Shown in pieces: positions 33,407 to 42,638 of a stretch of 64,000 nt of DNA (position 1 is its first letter; every line of letters begins with the position of its first letter). Origin of the DNA: Clostridia bacterium (GTDB taxonomy: Bacteria; Bacillota; Clostridia; UBA1381); the NCBI GenBank assembly GCA_017415105.1, contig JAFQJD010000002.1, positions 43,607-107,606 of the forward strand. Direction: 5' to 3'. The notes below the pieces were generated by a model, which had not been told where the DNA came from, did no database searches, and saw nothing but the letters and a program-made list of their open reading frames with translations. Position numbers and translations under genes: made by a program.

Positions 33407-34342
33407 TCAATTTTCGTAAGCCGTCATAAACTGCTTCTCAAGCTCTGAAATATTGTCAGTAGCTGTCATTTCGTGTCCGTCAGATGACATATTCTGCTTG
33501 TACTGCTCGTGGTCCTTTTCAGCCTCGGGAATAGTCTTTATCCCCTGCTCCGCCCAACGCTTCAGAATTGTGTTGATATACGGGAACGAAAGCTTATTTG
33601 TAGCCATAACGCAGTATTCATAAGCGAGTCCGACCATATCTGCACTCATACCAAGCTCGTCACGCCATGATTTGAGATACAGTTTTTCGGTTTTCGACAG
33701 ATTTCTGTCGTTGATGCCGAAAAGGTTGCGTAGCGATGAAATAAACTCATCACTTTTAGCAGCACCCATTATAAAGCTCTGTGCCTCGTCCATTGTTGTT
33801 ATATTGTTTTCGTGCCAGGTGATTGCCACTTTTTCAATATATTTCATATTACGCTTGTTCATTGAAACACAGTATTCAAGTAGCATAGTAATAACCTCGG
33901 GTGAAAAACCGAGCTGGTCATAGAACCAGTATAGTGTTTCAAGGTCGTTATTTCCAAGCGTTTTGCCGAGAATTTCCTGTGCAATTGCACATAAATCCGA
34001 CAATGCCGAGTTGCCGTCGATAATCTGTGACACTTCTTCAATTGTTTTCTTTGTTGTTTCAGGCGAAATCTCCTCGTCAACAGACCTTTTTATAATTATT
34101 GTATCGCCTGTGCCGGAGAATATACCCTTATCGTTCCAGTATTTAATCGCATTAACAACGTCAGACTCAATAAGTCCGAGTTTTTTTGCAATCTCGTTGG
34201 TTTGTGCACCCTTGCCGGTTGAAGCAAGTAACATTATGTACAGATAAACCATAACATAAGCCGCATTCGCTGACGGCATTATATGCTCTATAAAATCCTT
34301 TGGAATCGGAACAAAATCCATATTAAGCTTAAAGTTCGGCAT
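33407..34342 (-). CDS. DnaD-domain replication/primosome protein
   Basis: A 311-residue protein: an N-terminal winged-helix-like part (about 20-90) and two consecutive DnaD (DDBH2) repeats, both with a WYDQLGF-type start (here FYDQLGFSPEVI and WRDELGMSADMV) and the conserved Tyr/Trp pattern ending in the YIxxILxxW-like motif. The family takes part in replication restart and initiation at oriC. ATG 34342 has GGGAG upstream. It stands alone between trxB and the VOC gene. Confidence 0.85.
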   Translation of the reverse strand: MPNFKLNMDFVPIPKDFIEHIMPSANAAYVMVYLYIMLLASTGKGAQTNEIAKKLGLIESDVVNAIKYWNDKGIFSGTGDTIIIKRSVDEEISPETTKKTIEEVSQIIDGNSALSDLCAIAQEILGKTLGNNDLETLYWFYDQLGFSPEVITMLLEYCVSMNKRNMKYIEKVAITWHENNITTMDEAQSFIMGAAKSDEFISSLRNLFGINDRNLSKTEKLYLKSWRDELGMSADMVGLAYEYCVMATNKLSFPYINTILKRWAEQGIKTIPEAEKDHEQYKQNMSSDGHEMTATDNISELEKQFMTAYEN

Positions 34343-34539
34343 AACACCACTCCCTCTCTGCATAGATACAAATATTTTATCACAAAAATTAAAATGTGTC
34401 AACCTTTAGCCTATATACCTATAACTTTATTTTCTGTGGAATAATTTTTTTGTTGAGATTTCGCACAGAAATTGATTTTAGCATAAAGAAAATGGGTAAA
34501 GTACATTGATTACTTTACCCATATATATCAAATTAAAAA

Positions 34540-34998
34540 TTATTTTATACAATTATTTACAAACTTGAGAGGAACATCCATTTTCTGGGATATTTCTTTT
34601 GGTGTCATTCCTCTGCTTAAAAAGCGTTTACAAACTTCTTTTATATTTTCTCCCACTTCTATTATATGTTTGTCAGGGTCATAAAACCTAACTACCCTTT
34701 GTCCCCAAGAATGTTCTTTTATAGGGTGAACATATTCAATATCATAATTTTTTAACTTATTTTCAAAATTATCAAAATTATCTTCTTCAAAATAAATCTC
34801 AAAGTTATTACTGCCAAATGATATTTCTTCTGTATCAATAAACTTTTCCCAAGTGTCAAGGGTTTGCAGACATAAACCACCCGATAAAGTTTTATTTGCA
34901 CCAAAATCTAAAACAATATGAAGACCAAGCACTTTTTTATAAAAATCAACAGATTTATCCATATCTGTTACAATTATCATAGGATTTTTCAATTTCAT
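34540..34998 (-). CDS. VOC-family protein (glyoxalase/bleomycin-resistance fold) with C-terminal tail
   Basis: A 152-residue single-unit VOC protein (MIIVTDMDKSVDFYKKVLGL at the start; VVRFYDPDKHIIEVGE in the second half). After about residue 120 comes a 30-residue tail (MTPKEISQKMDVPLKFV region) that looks like a helix-turn-helix. The gene is clearly more AT-rich than its neighbours, hinting at recent acquisition. Substrate unknown. Confidence 0.75.
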   Translation of the reverse strand: MKLKNPMIIVTDMDKSVDFYKKVLGLHIVLDFGANKTLSGGLCLQTLDTWEKFIDTEEISFGSNNFEIYFEEDNFDNFENKLKNYDIEYVHPIKEHSWGQRVVRFYDPDKHIIEVGENIKEVCKRFLSRGMTPKEISQKMDVPLKFVNNCIK

Positions 34999-35022
34999 TT
35001 CAAATATCTCCTTCTATATAAT

Positions 35023-35051
35023 ATTATAATACCATTTCCCGTTTCCGTCAA
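35023..35051 (-). promoter_or_regulatory. Promoter of the VOC gene
   Basis: Minus-strand TTGACG (35046-35051), 17-nt spacer, TATAAT (35023-35028). Confidence 0.75.
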
Positions 35052-35084
35052 TGGGTTTACTGCATTTTCAGCATAGTGCCCTGT

Positions 35085-35159
35085 TTAGGTATCTCCGTCT
35101 GGAGAATATCCCCGAAGGAGGAAAAACCGACACTTTCGGATAAAGTTTTCGAAAAGTAG
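35085..35159 (+). other. Unassigned segment with several small stem-loops
   Basis: Short stems follow one another: CTCC-GTCT-GGAG, CCGA-CACTT-TCGG, CTTT-CGGAT-AAAG and TTTTCGAAAA. It lies directly upstream of the antisense-RNA promoter. Short open frames cross it, but none has a ribosome site. I cannot tell whether it is a leftover of a gene, an RNA, or the upstream part of the toxin-antitoxin module. Confidence 0.3.
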
Positions 35160-35188
35160 TTGACAAAATACAGTTTGTGTATTATAAT
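35160..35188 (+). promoter_or_regulatory. Promoter of the antisense RNA
   Basis: TTGACA (35160-35165), 17-nt spacer, TATAAT (35183-35188): full consensus, with no gene downstream on this strand. Confidence 0.8.
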
Positions 35189-35194
35189 AACTAT

Positions 35195-35286
35195 AGAAAA
35201 AGGCAAGACCTCAAACGGTTATGCCAAAAAGAATATTGTTATAAAGATAACGCTATTAGCTTTGGTCGGCTGGCGTTATTTTTTTA
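35195..35286 (+). ncRNA. Predicted antisense RNA of a type I toxin-antitoxin locus
   Basis: About 90 nt, from the consensus promoter to the hairpin ATAACGC (35247-35253)/GCGTTAT (35273-35279) with T-run. It carries GGCAAGACCT (35202) and CGGTTATGCC (35216), both repeated in the toxin mRNA, which runs the opposite way, and it overlaps the 3' end of the toxin gene. This convergent layout with two shared repeats and a common terminator is that of the Enterococcus par/Fst RNA II. Confidence 0.7.
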
Positions 35287-35347
35287 TGGTTAATGCTAAT
35301 GAAAGCAATAAAATTATCATAAAAGAAATTATGTAATTCTCGTCCAC
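35276..35347 (-). CDS. Predicted 23-residue hydrophobic type I toxin (Fst/holin-like toxin type)
   Basis: A GTG start with GGAGGTGA 6 nt upstream and in-frame stops just before it. The peptide is MDENY, then a hydrophobic helix IISFMIILLLSLALTI, then KK. Small single-helix peptides with a charged tail are typical of Fst-like and holin-like type I toxins, which damage the membrane when the antisense RNA is lost. The gene is too short for usual gene finders. Identity rests on the architecture of the locus rather than sequence similarity. Confidence 0.7.
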   Translation of the reverse strand: MDENYIISFMIILLLSLALTIKK

Positions 35348-35425
35348 AAGCTATCACCTCCCTTCATTGGAGATGATGGCATAACCGCCCAGCTTTTACG
35401 CTTGTATAGGTCTTACCCAATTGCT

Positions 35426-35454
35426 ATTATACAACATAAGTTGAATTATTTCAA
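35426..35454 (-). promoter_or_regulatory. Promoter of the toxin mRNA
   Basis: Minus-strand TTGAAA (35449-35454), 17-nt spacer, TATAAT (35426-35431). The leader of about 70 nt contains repeats shared with the antisense RNA at 35408-35417 and 35378-35387. The remaining 35455-35572 shows nothing I can assign. Confidence 0.75.
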
Positions 35455-35572
35455 CATTTTTTTATAAAACTTCTGAAATTAATCCAGTTGCAAAATTCAA
35501 AAGCACCTATCACTTAAATGACGCATGCTTTGCTTACAGAGTCACGAACAAAGGGCTCTCTTGAGATATTTA

Positions 35573-36475
35573 TTACTTTATCTTACCCGTCATATACCGT
35601 CCGACTTTGCACATATATTGCAATGCCTCGCCAATGAGGTCATCGGGATAGTTTTTAAAGAAAAGATCTGCCTCAAACGTGAAATCCCCGTCATAGTCTA
35701 TATCCTTTAATGCTTTTAATATCGAATCCCAGTCGGTTTTCATTGAATACGGCAAAGTATGGGAATCCTCAAAGCAGTTGCAGTCATGCACGTGCAATGC
35801 CTTAAGCTGATTTCTGCCAAGACGGCGTATTGCGTCCTGTGGCTTTTCGCCGCAGATGAGGCAGTGACCTATATCAATACAACCCACAACCCATTCACTG
35901 TCAAGTGCAGATATGAAGCTTGTATGCTCCTCAGAATTACCCAAAAATGCAGGTATTAAAGTATCGTGATGCATCGGGTGTCGTTCCCACATATTTTCAA
36001 CTGCGATTTTTATATTATACTTCTCGCAATACGGAATAATGCGGTTAAAGAACTCAATATTCGCATCGTAAAGCTCCTGACGGCTTTTAAAAAGCTCATA
36101 GCTGTACTCTTTTACGTGTGAGGATGTAGAGTTTTTTATCGGGTGAAAGACAATGTGTTTTGCACCGAGAAGCGACGCACACTCCATACTGCGTATTATC
36201 ATATCAAAGGTCATTTTGTTGTATTCGTCATTTCCGTTAAGGTACACCGGAAACGGTGCGTGTGCCTGATTGCAGTATATACCCGATTTTTCGGCAACAC
36301 CCTTTAAGTACTTTACATAATCTAAGTAGTCATCGTTGGCTAAAGGTGTATCCTGAACGTGGATTTTGCTCATATCAATATCATAAGCATCAAAGCCTGC
36401 ACCGGCTATCAGCTTTACAGCTCCGTCAAAGCCGAATCTTCTCTCAAGAACTCCTGTTGTTGTTGATAGTTTCAT
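35573..36475 (-). CDS. Sugar phosphate isomerase/epimerase family protein (xylose-isomerase-like TIM barrel)
   Basis: A 300-residue TIM barrel of the AP-endonuclease-2/hydroxypyruvate isomerase group. Metal-site residues are seen in NQAHAPFP, HIVFHPIKN, AVENMWERH, CIDIGHC, HVHDCN and FEADLFF. Such enzymes isomerise or epimerise keto sugars and inositol derivatives. It overlaps the dehydrogenase gene by 4 nt and is the second gene of a DeoR-linked operon. Substrate not determinable. Confidence 0.78.
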   Translation of the reverse strand: MKLSTTTGVLERRFGFDGAVKLIAGAGFDAYDIDMSKIHVQDTPLANDDYLDYVKYLKGVAEKSGIYCNQAHAPFPVYLNGNDEYNKMTFDMIIRSMECASLLGAKHIVFHPIKNSTSSHVKEYSYELFKSRQELYDANIEFFNRIIPYCEKYNIKIAVENMWERHPMHHDTLIPAFLGNSEEHTSFISALDSEWVVGCIDIGHCLICGEKPQDAIRRLGRNQLKALHVHDCNCFEDSHTLPYSMKTDWDSILKALKDIDYDGDFTFEADLFFKNYPDDLIGEALQYMCKVGRYMTGKIK

Positions 36476-37785
36476 ATCATATCCTCCGTTATTTCATCTA
36501 AAATTCCCAAGTCCCAACACATTGACGATAAAACGTATTTATCGCGTATATCTTTTGTTGCTTTAAAGGTCATAGGCAAAATTTCTTCGTCAAGTCCGAT
36601 TTCTGTCAGGGATTTGGGCAACTCTGTTTTTTCAAATAAAACTTCAATATCTCTTAAATCCGGAATTTCTTCCTTTATAATCTGCAGAATGTTTTCAAAA
36701 TTTTCAATAACGCAACTGAGTCGCTTTTCGTGCTTTTTGGTATCGTATTTCTGCTCCTTTTTTTCAAGTGCAATCATAGTGTCGGCACTTGAGCCAAGAA
36801 AGTTCCGAAGCTCGTCGCTCCATTTACTGTAGTCAAAGCTGTTTACACAAGCTAAAGCTCTCTCCCTGTCTGGAGTTAGCTTTTTAAACTTTTCATACAT
36901 TTTTACAGCAATCAGAGTTCCCAATGCACACTGTAGTCCGTGAAGCTCAACGGGTGTACCGAGTGATGCACCACGCATATCCCAGACATGTGAGATATAA
37001 TGCTCCACGCCCGATGCCGGTCGTGAAAGTCCTGCGTATGCCATTGCGATACCGCCGATAATAAGCCCGTTAAAGACTGCCTCTACCGCTTCCCCGTCGC
37101 GTTTTAACAGCCCGTCAGCGTTATAAACACATTTTTTAAGTGCAGTTCTCACTAAATCTGCAACTGCCTCACAGTAATATTCGCCCGTAATAAGATGTGA
37201 AATCCGCCATTCCGAGATGCTTATGTATTTTGCAATCATATCGCCGATTCCTGCTTTAAGCATTTTCTCGGGTGCATTTTTTAAAATATCAGTATCGCCG
37301 ATAATTACATCAGCACACCGTGACGGAAGCGAAACCTTGAGTCCGTCCATAGTCATTGACGAGGTTGCCGAGGCATATCCGTCCATAGACGGTGCAGTCG
37401 CAATAATGATATACGGACGGTTTGCAGTGTTACTTAAAATCTTTCCGATGTCATTTATTACACCCGAACCGACTGCAACCACTATATCGCAATCCGCGTC
37501 ATAATGCATAACCGCAGCCCCCACTGCTTTTTCGTCCGGTTCAAGTGCAGTATCGGAAAAGATATATTCAGAATATGCTATGTCATTATCCGAAAGCAAT
37601 TTTAGAACCGCCTTGCCTGCAGCGGAATATGTATTGCAGTCTGCAAGCAGGAACACTTTTTTTGTTCCCATCTCTTTGAGGACATCCGGCAGTTTGTTAA
37701 CGGCACCGCTACCTGTAATTATATTCTTTACATCCGAATGGTGTATTTTTCCGCAAGGACAGTTTTTTAAGTTGTTTATATCCAT
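36472..37785 (-). CDS. sn-Glycerol-1-phosphate dehydrogenase family protein (EgsA/AraM-like)
   Basis: A 437-residue iron/zinc-dependent dehydrogenase of the glycerol-1-phosphate dehydrogenase type. VAVGSGVINDIGK (nucleotide binding), APSMDGYAS (Asp ligand), GVEHYISHVWDMRG (His ligand) and HGLQCALGT (second His) are all present. AraM of Bacillus, in the arabinose operon, is the nearest known case. I use ATG 37785 (MDINNLKN...). With the TIM-barrel protein and DeoR it suggests polyol or sugar-phosphate catabolism. Confidence 0.85.
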   Translation of the reverse strand: MDINNLKNCPCGKIHHSDVKNIITGSGAVNKLPDVLKEMGTKKVFLLADCNTYSAAGKAVLKLLSDNDIAYSEYIFSDTALEPDEKAVGAAVMHYDADCDIVVAVGSGVINDIGKILSNTANRPYIIIATAPSMDGYASATSSMTMDGLKVSLPSRCADVIIGDTDILKNAPEKMLKAGIGDMIAKYISISEWRISHLITGEYYCEAVADLVRTALKKCVYNADGLLKRDGEAVEAVFNGLIIGGIAMAYAGLSRPASGVEHYISHVWDMRGASLGTPVELHGLQCALGTLIAVKMYEKFKKLTPDRERALACVNSFDYSKWSDELRNFLGSSADTMIALEKKEQKYDTKKHEKRLSCVIENFENILQIIKEEIPDLRDIEVLFEKTELPKSLTEIGLDEEILPMTFKATKDIRDKYVLSSMCWDLGILDEITEDMI

Positions 37786-37802
37786 TTCTATCACCCAAAT
37801 TA

Positions 37803-37875
37803 AGTATAGCAAAAATAAAAATATAGTCAATATTTGAAAACAATATTGACAAAATAATCACTATTTGATTATAAT
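37803..37875. promoter_or_regulatory. Divergent promoters with a central inverted repeat (DeoR operator candidate)
   Basis: Leftward: TTGACT (37825-37830), 16-nt spacer, TATACT (37803-37808). Rightward: TTGACA (37846-37851), 18-nt spacer, TATAAT (37870-37875). The inverted repeat GTCAATATT-TGAAAAC-AATATTGAC (37826-37850) covers both -35 boxes, so one bound repressor could block both directions. Confidence 0.7.
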
Positions 37876-37897
37876 TATGATTAAAGAGGTGGAGAAA

Positions 37898-38611
37898 ATG
37901 TCAATTTATAATCGTGAAGAAAAATACATAAAGCTTTTATCGGAGCGGTCGTATACCGTAAAAGAGCTTTCCGAAAAGCTTTTTATAAGCGAGGCAACCG
38001 TAAGGCGTGATGTTGTAGCCCTGAAGGAAAAAGAGCTTGTCCGGAGTAAACGTGGAGTTATAAACCTCAAATCCAGATATGCCGATCAGAGAATACCGCT
38101 TTTTATACGTGACCTTGAAAGTAATGACGCAAAAAAGGAAATGGCATTAAAAGCAGTATCATATGTTAAAGACGGCGATGTTGTTATGCTTGATGCATCA
38201 ACCTCTGCGTATCATCTGCTTGCACATCTTGCAACGCTGAAAAACATCCTCATAATAACCAACGGCTCAAAAACGGCAATTGATGCGGCGGCAATGGGGA
38301 TAAAAACCATATGCACGGGCGGCGAGATGACGCCGGAGTCATTTTCATATGTAGGAACAGACGCCGAAGCACTTTTAAGACGGTATCACGCAGATGTTGC
38401 ATTCTTTTCCTGCCGTGGTGTTTCGGACGACGGCACAGTAACAGACAACTCGGTTCTTGAAAACGTCTTACGGCGGATAATGATGCAAAACGCAAAGAAG
38501 AAAATACTTTTATGCGATAAAAGCAAGTTCGGCAAAACGTATTTGCACACATTGTGCCATAAAGACGAGCTTGATATGATTATAAGTAACAGTACAGATT
38601 TAAAAAACTAA
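37898..38611 (+). CDS. DeoR/GlpR-family transcriptional regulator
   Basis: A 237-residue repressor: N-terminal HTH (YTVKELSEKLFISEATVRRD, about 18-37) and a C-terminal sugar-phosphate-binding domain with the DeoR signature including DASTSAYHL, ITNGSKTAID and CDKSKFGKTYL. ATG 37898 has GAGGTGGAG upstream. Divergent from the EgsA/AraM-like operon and very probably its regulator; the effector would be a phosphorylated sugar. Confidence 0.9.
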   Translation: MSIYNREEKYIKLLSERSYTVKELSEKLFISEATVRRDVVALKEKELVRSKRGVINLKSRYADQRIPLFIRDLESNDAKKEMALKAVSYVKDGDVVMLDASTSAYHLLAHLATLKNILIITNGSKTAIDAAAMGIKTICTGGEMTPESFSYVGTDAEALLRRYHADVAFFSCRGVSDDGTVTDNSVLENVLRRIMMQNAKKKILLCDKSKFGKTYLHTLCHKDELDMIISNSTDLKN

Positions 38612-38613
38612 TA

Positions 38614-38642
38614 GAAAATGCCCGTTATCGGGCGTTTTTTAA
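38614..38642 (+). terminator. Terminator of deoR-like gene
   Basis: AATGCCCG-TTAT-CGGGCGTTTTTT. Confidence 0.9.
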
Positions 38643-38672
38643 TAAAAATTACAAAAATTTCCGGATTTGGTA

Positions 38673-38701
38673 TTGACAACGAAAAATATTTGTGTTATGA
38701 T
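38673..38701 (+). promoter_or_regulatory. Promoter of rpoBC
   Basis: TTGACA (38673-38678), 17-nt spacer, TATGAT (38696-38701). The leader of about 125 nt contains a stem CGACAAA-cCGCA...TGCG-atTTGTCG (about 38752-38781) with no T-run. No rplJL genes precede rpoB, so it has its own promoter. Confidence 0.75.
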
Positions 38702-38832
38702 TATAAAATCAGAAGTTTGCCCTCATTTTTAAAAATGCAAATTTTTAAAAGCGACAAACCGCATAGCTGTGCGATTTGTCGAAAACTGGTAGAGACGCAA
38801 ACAGATACTAAATGACGAGGTGATTTTCTAAA

Positions 38833-41800
38833 ATGTTACACGCACAGAAAGCCGGTAAAAACATTCGACTCAGCTATGCGAAAATCAAAGAGGCATTGGA
38901 CATGCCAAACCTTATAGAAGTCCAGAAGGATTCCTATAAGTGGTTCATCGAAGAAGGTCTTAAGGAAGTATTCCAGGACATTTCTCCGATTAAAGACCAT
39001 GCCGAAAAACTCTCTCTTGAGTTTTATGACTACAAGATTGAGGATAAGGTTAAGTACACAGTTGAGGAGTGTAAGGAGCGTGACGTAAAGTATGCGGCAC
39101 CCTTAAGAGTCAATGTAAGACTCATAAACAACGAAACAGGCGAAATCAAAGAACAGGAAATCTTTATGGGTGAGTTCCCGATTATGACAGAGCAGGGCAC
39201 GTTTATCATAAACGGTGCAGAGCGAGTTATAGTCAGCCAGTTGGTACGTTCACCCGGAATCTACTACGAGTTTGAGCGTGATAAGAACGGTAAGCCGTTA
39301 TACAAGTCAACAGTTATCCCCTACAGAGGTGCATGGCTTGAATACGAAACCGATTCAAATGACGTTTTCTCAGTACGTCTTGACAGAACAAGAAAGCTCC
39401 CGATGACAGTTCTCCTAAGAGCAATGGGACTTGAGTCAAACGGACAGATTCTTGAAATGTTCGGTGATGACGAGAAGGTAAAGGCTACTCTTGAAAAGGA
39501 CCCGTCAACATCAAGAGACGAGGCGTTGCTTGAAATATATAAGAAGCTCCGTCCGGGCGAGCCGTTAAACGTAGAAAACGCAGAGTCACTTATTACAAAT
39601 ATGCTGTTTGACCCGAAGCGTTACGACCTTGCAAGAGTTGGACGTTATAAGTACAACTTAAAGCTTCAGATAAAGGACCGTATCAAGGGCCACACATTAG
39701 CAGCGGATGTTGTTGATCCGAGAACAGGCGAAATTCTTGCAACAGCAGGCGAGGCTGTTTCAAAGGAAATGGCAGAAAAAATCGACCGTGCAGGCGTAAA
39801 CAGAGTTGAGCTTACAATCGACGAACAGCACGTTATCGTATTCTCAAACGATATGGTATATCTTGATGAGTACGTTGATTTTGATACAAAAGAGCTTAAC
39901 GTAAAGCTTGACAAGGTAAGACGCAGTGTTCTTACTGATATTATGGAAAAGGCAGACGGAGACGTTGACGAAATCAAGCGTCAGATTGAGGTACGTGCCG
40001 CAGAGCTCAGCCCGAAGCATATCACAATCGAGGATATGTTCGCATCAATCAACTATTGCTTAAACCTTGCAAAGGGTACAGGTACAGTTGATGATATCGA
40101 CCACCTCGGTAACCGTCGTTTAAGATCTGTCGGCGAGCTTTTGCAGAACCAGTTCAGAATCGGTCTTTCAAGAATGGAAAGAACAGTTCGTGAGCGTATG
40201 TCAACTCAGGAGCTTGAGATAATCACACCGTCATCACTTATAAATATACGTCCGATAATCGCAACAATAAATGAGTTCTTCGGTTCATCACAGCTTTCAC
40301 AGTTCATGGACCAGCCTAACCCGTTGGCAGAGCTCCGTCATAAGCGAAGAATATCGGCATTGGGACCGGGCGGTCTTTCAAGAGAAAGAGCCGGCTTTGA
40401 AGTTCGAGACATTCACTATTCACACTACGGCAGAATGTGTCCGATAGAAACTCCTGAAGGTCCGAACATCGGTCTTATAACATCACTTGCAACATTCGCA
40501 AGAATTAACGAATATGGCTTCGTTGAGGCACCGTACCGTAAGGTTGTTGATGGTAAGGTAACAGACGAAATCGAATATATGACAGCAGACGTTGAGGATG
40601 GCTACACAATCGCACAGGCAAACGAGCCGTTATCAGATGACGGTGAGTTCCTTTCAAAGCGTGTTTCAGCACGTCACCGTGAAGAAATCCTTGAAGTTGA
40701 GCCGTCAAGAATAGACTACATGGACGTATCACCGAGACAGCTTGTATCGGTTGTTACAGCTTGTATCCCGTTCCTTGAAAACGATGACGCTAACCGTGCA
40801 CTAATGGGTTCAAACATGCAGTGTCAGGCAGTCCCGCTTCTTACAACGGACTCGCCGATTATCGGTACAGGTATCGAGCACAAGGTTGCACAGGACTCAG
40901 GTTCAGCAGTTCTTGCAAAGGAGGACGGTGTAGTTGAGAAGGTTGCATCAGACAGAGTTGTAATCCTCGGCGACAGCGGAATCCGTCACGAGCACAAGCT
41001 TATCAAGTTTGTACGTTCAAACCAGAGCACATGTATAAACCAGCGTCCGATAGTAAAAGAGGGCGAAAGAGTATCACGTGGCGACATAATTGTCGATGGT
41101 CCTGCAATGGATAACGGTGAACTCGCATTGGGTAAGAACATCCTTATCGGATTTATGACCTGGGAAGGATATAACTACGAGGACGCTGTTCTTATCAGTG
41201 AAGAGCTTGTAAAGAACGACACATTCACATCAATCCATATGGAAGAGTATGAATGTGAAGCAAGAGATACAAAGCTCGGACCGGAAGAAATCACAAGAGA
41301 CATCCCGAACGTTTCAGAGGATGCACTTAAGGACCTTGACGAAAACGGTATCATCAGAATCGGTGCCGAGGTTCACGCAGGTGATATTCTTGTAGGTAAG
41401 GTTACACCGAAGGGTGAAACAGAGCTTACAGCAGAAGAAAGACTTCTCCGTGCAATCTTTGGTGAGAAGGCACGTGAGGTAAGAGATACATCACTTCGTG
41501 TACCGCACGGTGAGTCGGGTATAATCGTAGATATAAAGAAATTCACAAGAGAAAACGGTGACGAGGTATCAGCAGGCGTTAACGAGTCAGTTGTATGCTA
41601 CATCGCACAGAAGCGTAAGATTTCTGTCGGCGATAAGATGGCGGGCCGTCACGGTAACAAGGGTGTCGTATCCCGTGTTCTTCCGCAGGAGGATATGCCG
41701 TTCTTAGAGGACGGTACACCGCTTCAGATCGTGCTTAACCCGCTGGGCGTTCCGTCACGTATGAACATTGGACAGGTGCTTGAAATGCATCTTGGCTATG

Positions 41801-42615
41801 CATACAGAAACCTCAGCCTTAAGACACGTGAAGAGCTTGAAAAGATTTCAGGCGAGAATTTCCGTAATGCAATCCTTGAAGCATACGATGCAAAGCGTCC
41901 GGACAGAGCTATCAAGATTGCAACACCGGTATTTGACGGTGCACAGGATTCAGATATTAAGGAAGCATTTGCAGAAGCCGGTCTTAACGAAACATTCAAG
42001 TCAGTTGTATATGACGGACGTACAGGTGAAAAGTTTGATAACCCTGTTACAGTCGGTGTCATGTACTACTTAAAGCTCCATCACCTTGTTGACGATAAGA
42101 TTCACGCACGTTCAACAGGTCCGTACTCACTCGTTACTCAGCAGCCGCTCGGTGGTAAGGCACAGTTCGGCGGACAGCGTTTCGGTGAAATGGAAGTCTG
42201 GGCACTTGAGGCGTATGGTGCTGCATACACACTCCAGGAAATCCTTACTGTTAAGTCAGACGATATCGTGGGACGTGTTAAGGCATACGAGTCTATCGTT
42301 AAGGGCGAGAACATTCCGAGATCCGGAGTGCCTGAGTCATTCAAGGTTCTTGTTAAGGAGCTTCAGTCACTGGCTCTTGACATCAGAATTCTTAACCATG
42401 ATATGGAGGAGATTGACCTTGACGCATCATTCGAGGATGATGACGATACAATCAACGAAGAACTCATGGGAACAATGGAAGAGGCAGACGGAATTACAGA
42501 TTCACTTGACGAGTCGGATCTTGACGATGCAAATATGTTGCTTGAAGAATCAGACGATGATTTCGATCTGGGCTTCGGAGACGACGAAGATTACGACGAA
42601 AGTGAAATTGATTGA
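38833..42615 (+). CDS. rpoB: RNA polymerase beta subunit
   Basis: A 1260-residue catalytic subunit. The rifampicin-contact region reads [19 protein letters not shown] then [19 protein letters not shown], with the susceptible-type Asp, His and Ser residues intact. Downstream [10 protein letters not shown] and the C-terminal clamp region are normal. The last roughly 60 residues are an acidic tail rich in Asp/Glu, longer than in Bacillus. AAATGACGAGGTGATTTTC before the ATG supplies GAGGTGAT. 23 nt before rpoC. Confidence 0.98.
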   Translation: MLHAQKAGKNIRLSYAKIKEALDMPNLIEVQKDSYKWFIEEGLKEVFQDISPIKDHAEKLSLEFYDYKIEDKVKYTVEECKERDVKYAAPLRVNVRLINNETGEIKEQEIFMGEFPIMTEQGTFIINGAERVIVSQLVRSPGIYYEFERDKNGKPLYKSTVIPYRGAWLEYETDSNDVFSVRLDRTRKLPMTVLLRAMGLESNGQILEMFGDDEKVKATLEKDPSTSRDEALLEIYKKLRPGEPLNVENAESLITNMLFDPKRYDLARVGRYKYNLKLQIKDRIKGHTLAADVVDPRTGEILATAGEAVSKEMAEKIDRAGVNRVELTIDEQHVIVFSNDMVYLDEYVDFDTKELNVKLDKVRRSVLTDIMEKADGDVDEIKRQIEVRAAELSPKHITIEDMFASINYCLNLAKGTGTVDDIDHLGNRRLRSVGELLQNQFRIGLSRMERTVRERMSTQELEIITPSSLINIRPIIATINEFFGSSQLSQFMDQPNPLAELRHKRRISALGPGGLSRERAGFEVRDIHYSHYGRMCPIETPEGPNIGLITSLATFARINEYGFVEAPYRKVVDGKVTDEIEYMTADVEDGYTIAQANEPLSDDGEFLSKRVSARHREEILEVEPSRIDYMDVSPRQLVSVVTACIPFLENDDANRALMGSNMQCQAVPLLTTDSPIIGTGIEHKVAQDSGSAVLAKEDGVVEKVASDRVVILGDSGIRHEHKLIKFVRSNQSTCINQRPIVKEGERVSRGDIIVDGPAMDNGELALGKNILIGFMTWEGYNYEDAVLISEELVKNDTFTSIHMEEYECEARDTKLGPEEITRDIPNVSEDALKDLDENGIIRIGAEVHAGDILVGKVTPKGETELTAEERLLRAIFGEKAREVRDTSLRVPHGESGIIVDIKKFTRENGDEVSAGVNESVVCYIAQKRKISVGDKMAGRHGNKGVVSRVLPQEDMPFLEDGTPLQIVLNPLGVPSRMNIGQVLEMHLGYAYRNLSLKTREELEKISGENFRNAILEAYDAKRPDRAIKIATPVFDGAQDSDIKEAFAEAGLNETFKSVVYDGRTGEKFDNPVTVGVMYYLKLHHLVDDKIHARSTGPYSLVTQQPLGGKAQFGGQRFGEMEVWALEAYGAAYTLQEILTVKSDDIVGRVKAYESIVKGENIPRSGVPESFKVLVKELQSLALDIRILNHDMEEIDLDASFEDDDDTINEELMGTMEEADGITDSLDESDLDDANMLLEESDDDFDLGFGDDEDYDESEID

Positions 42616-42638
42616 CGATAGAGCATGGAGGATTTCAA

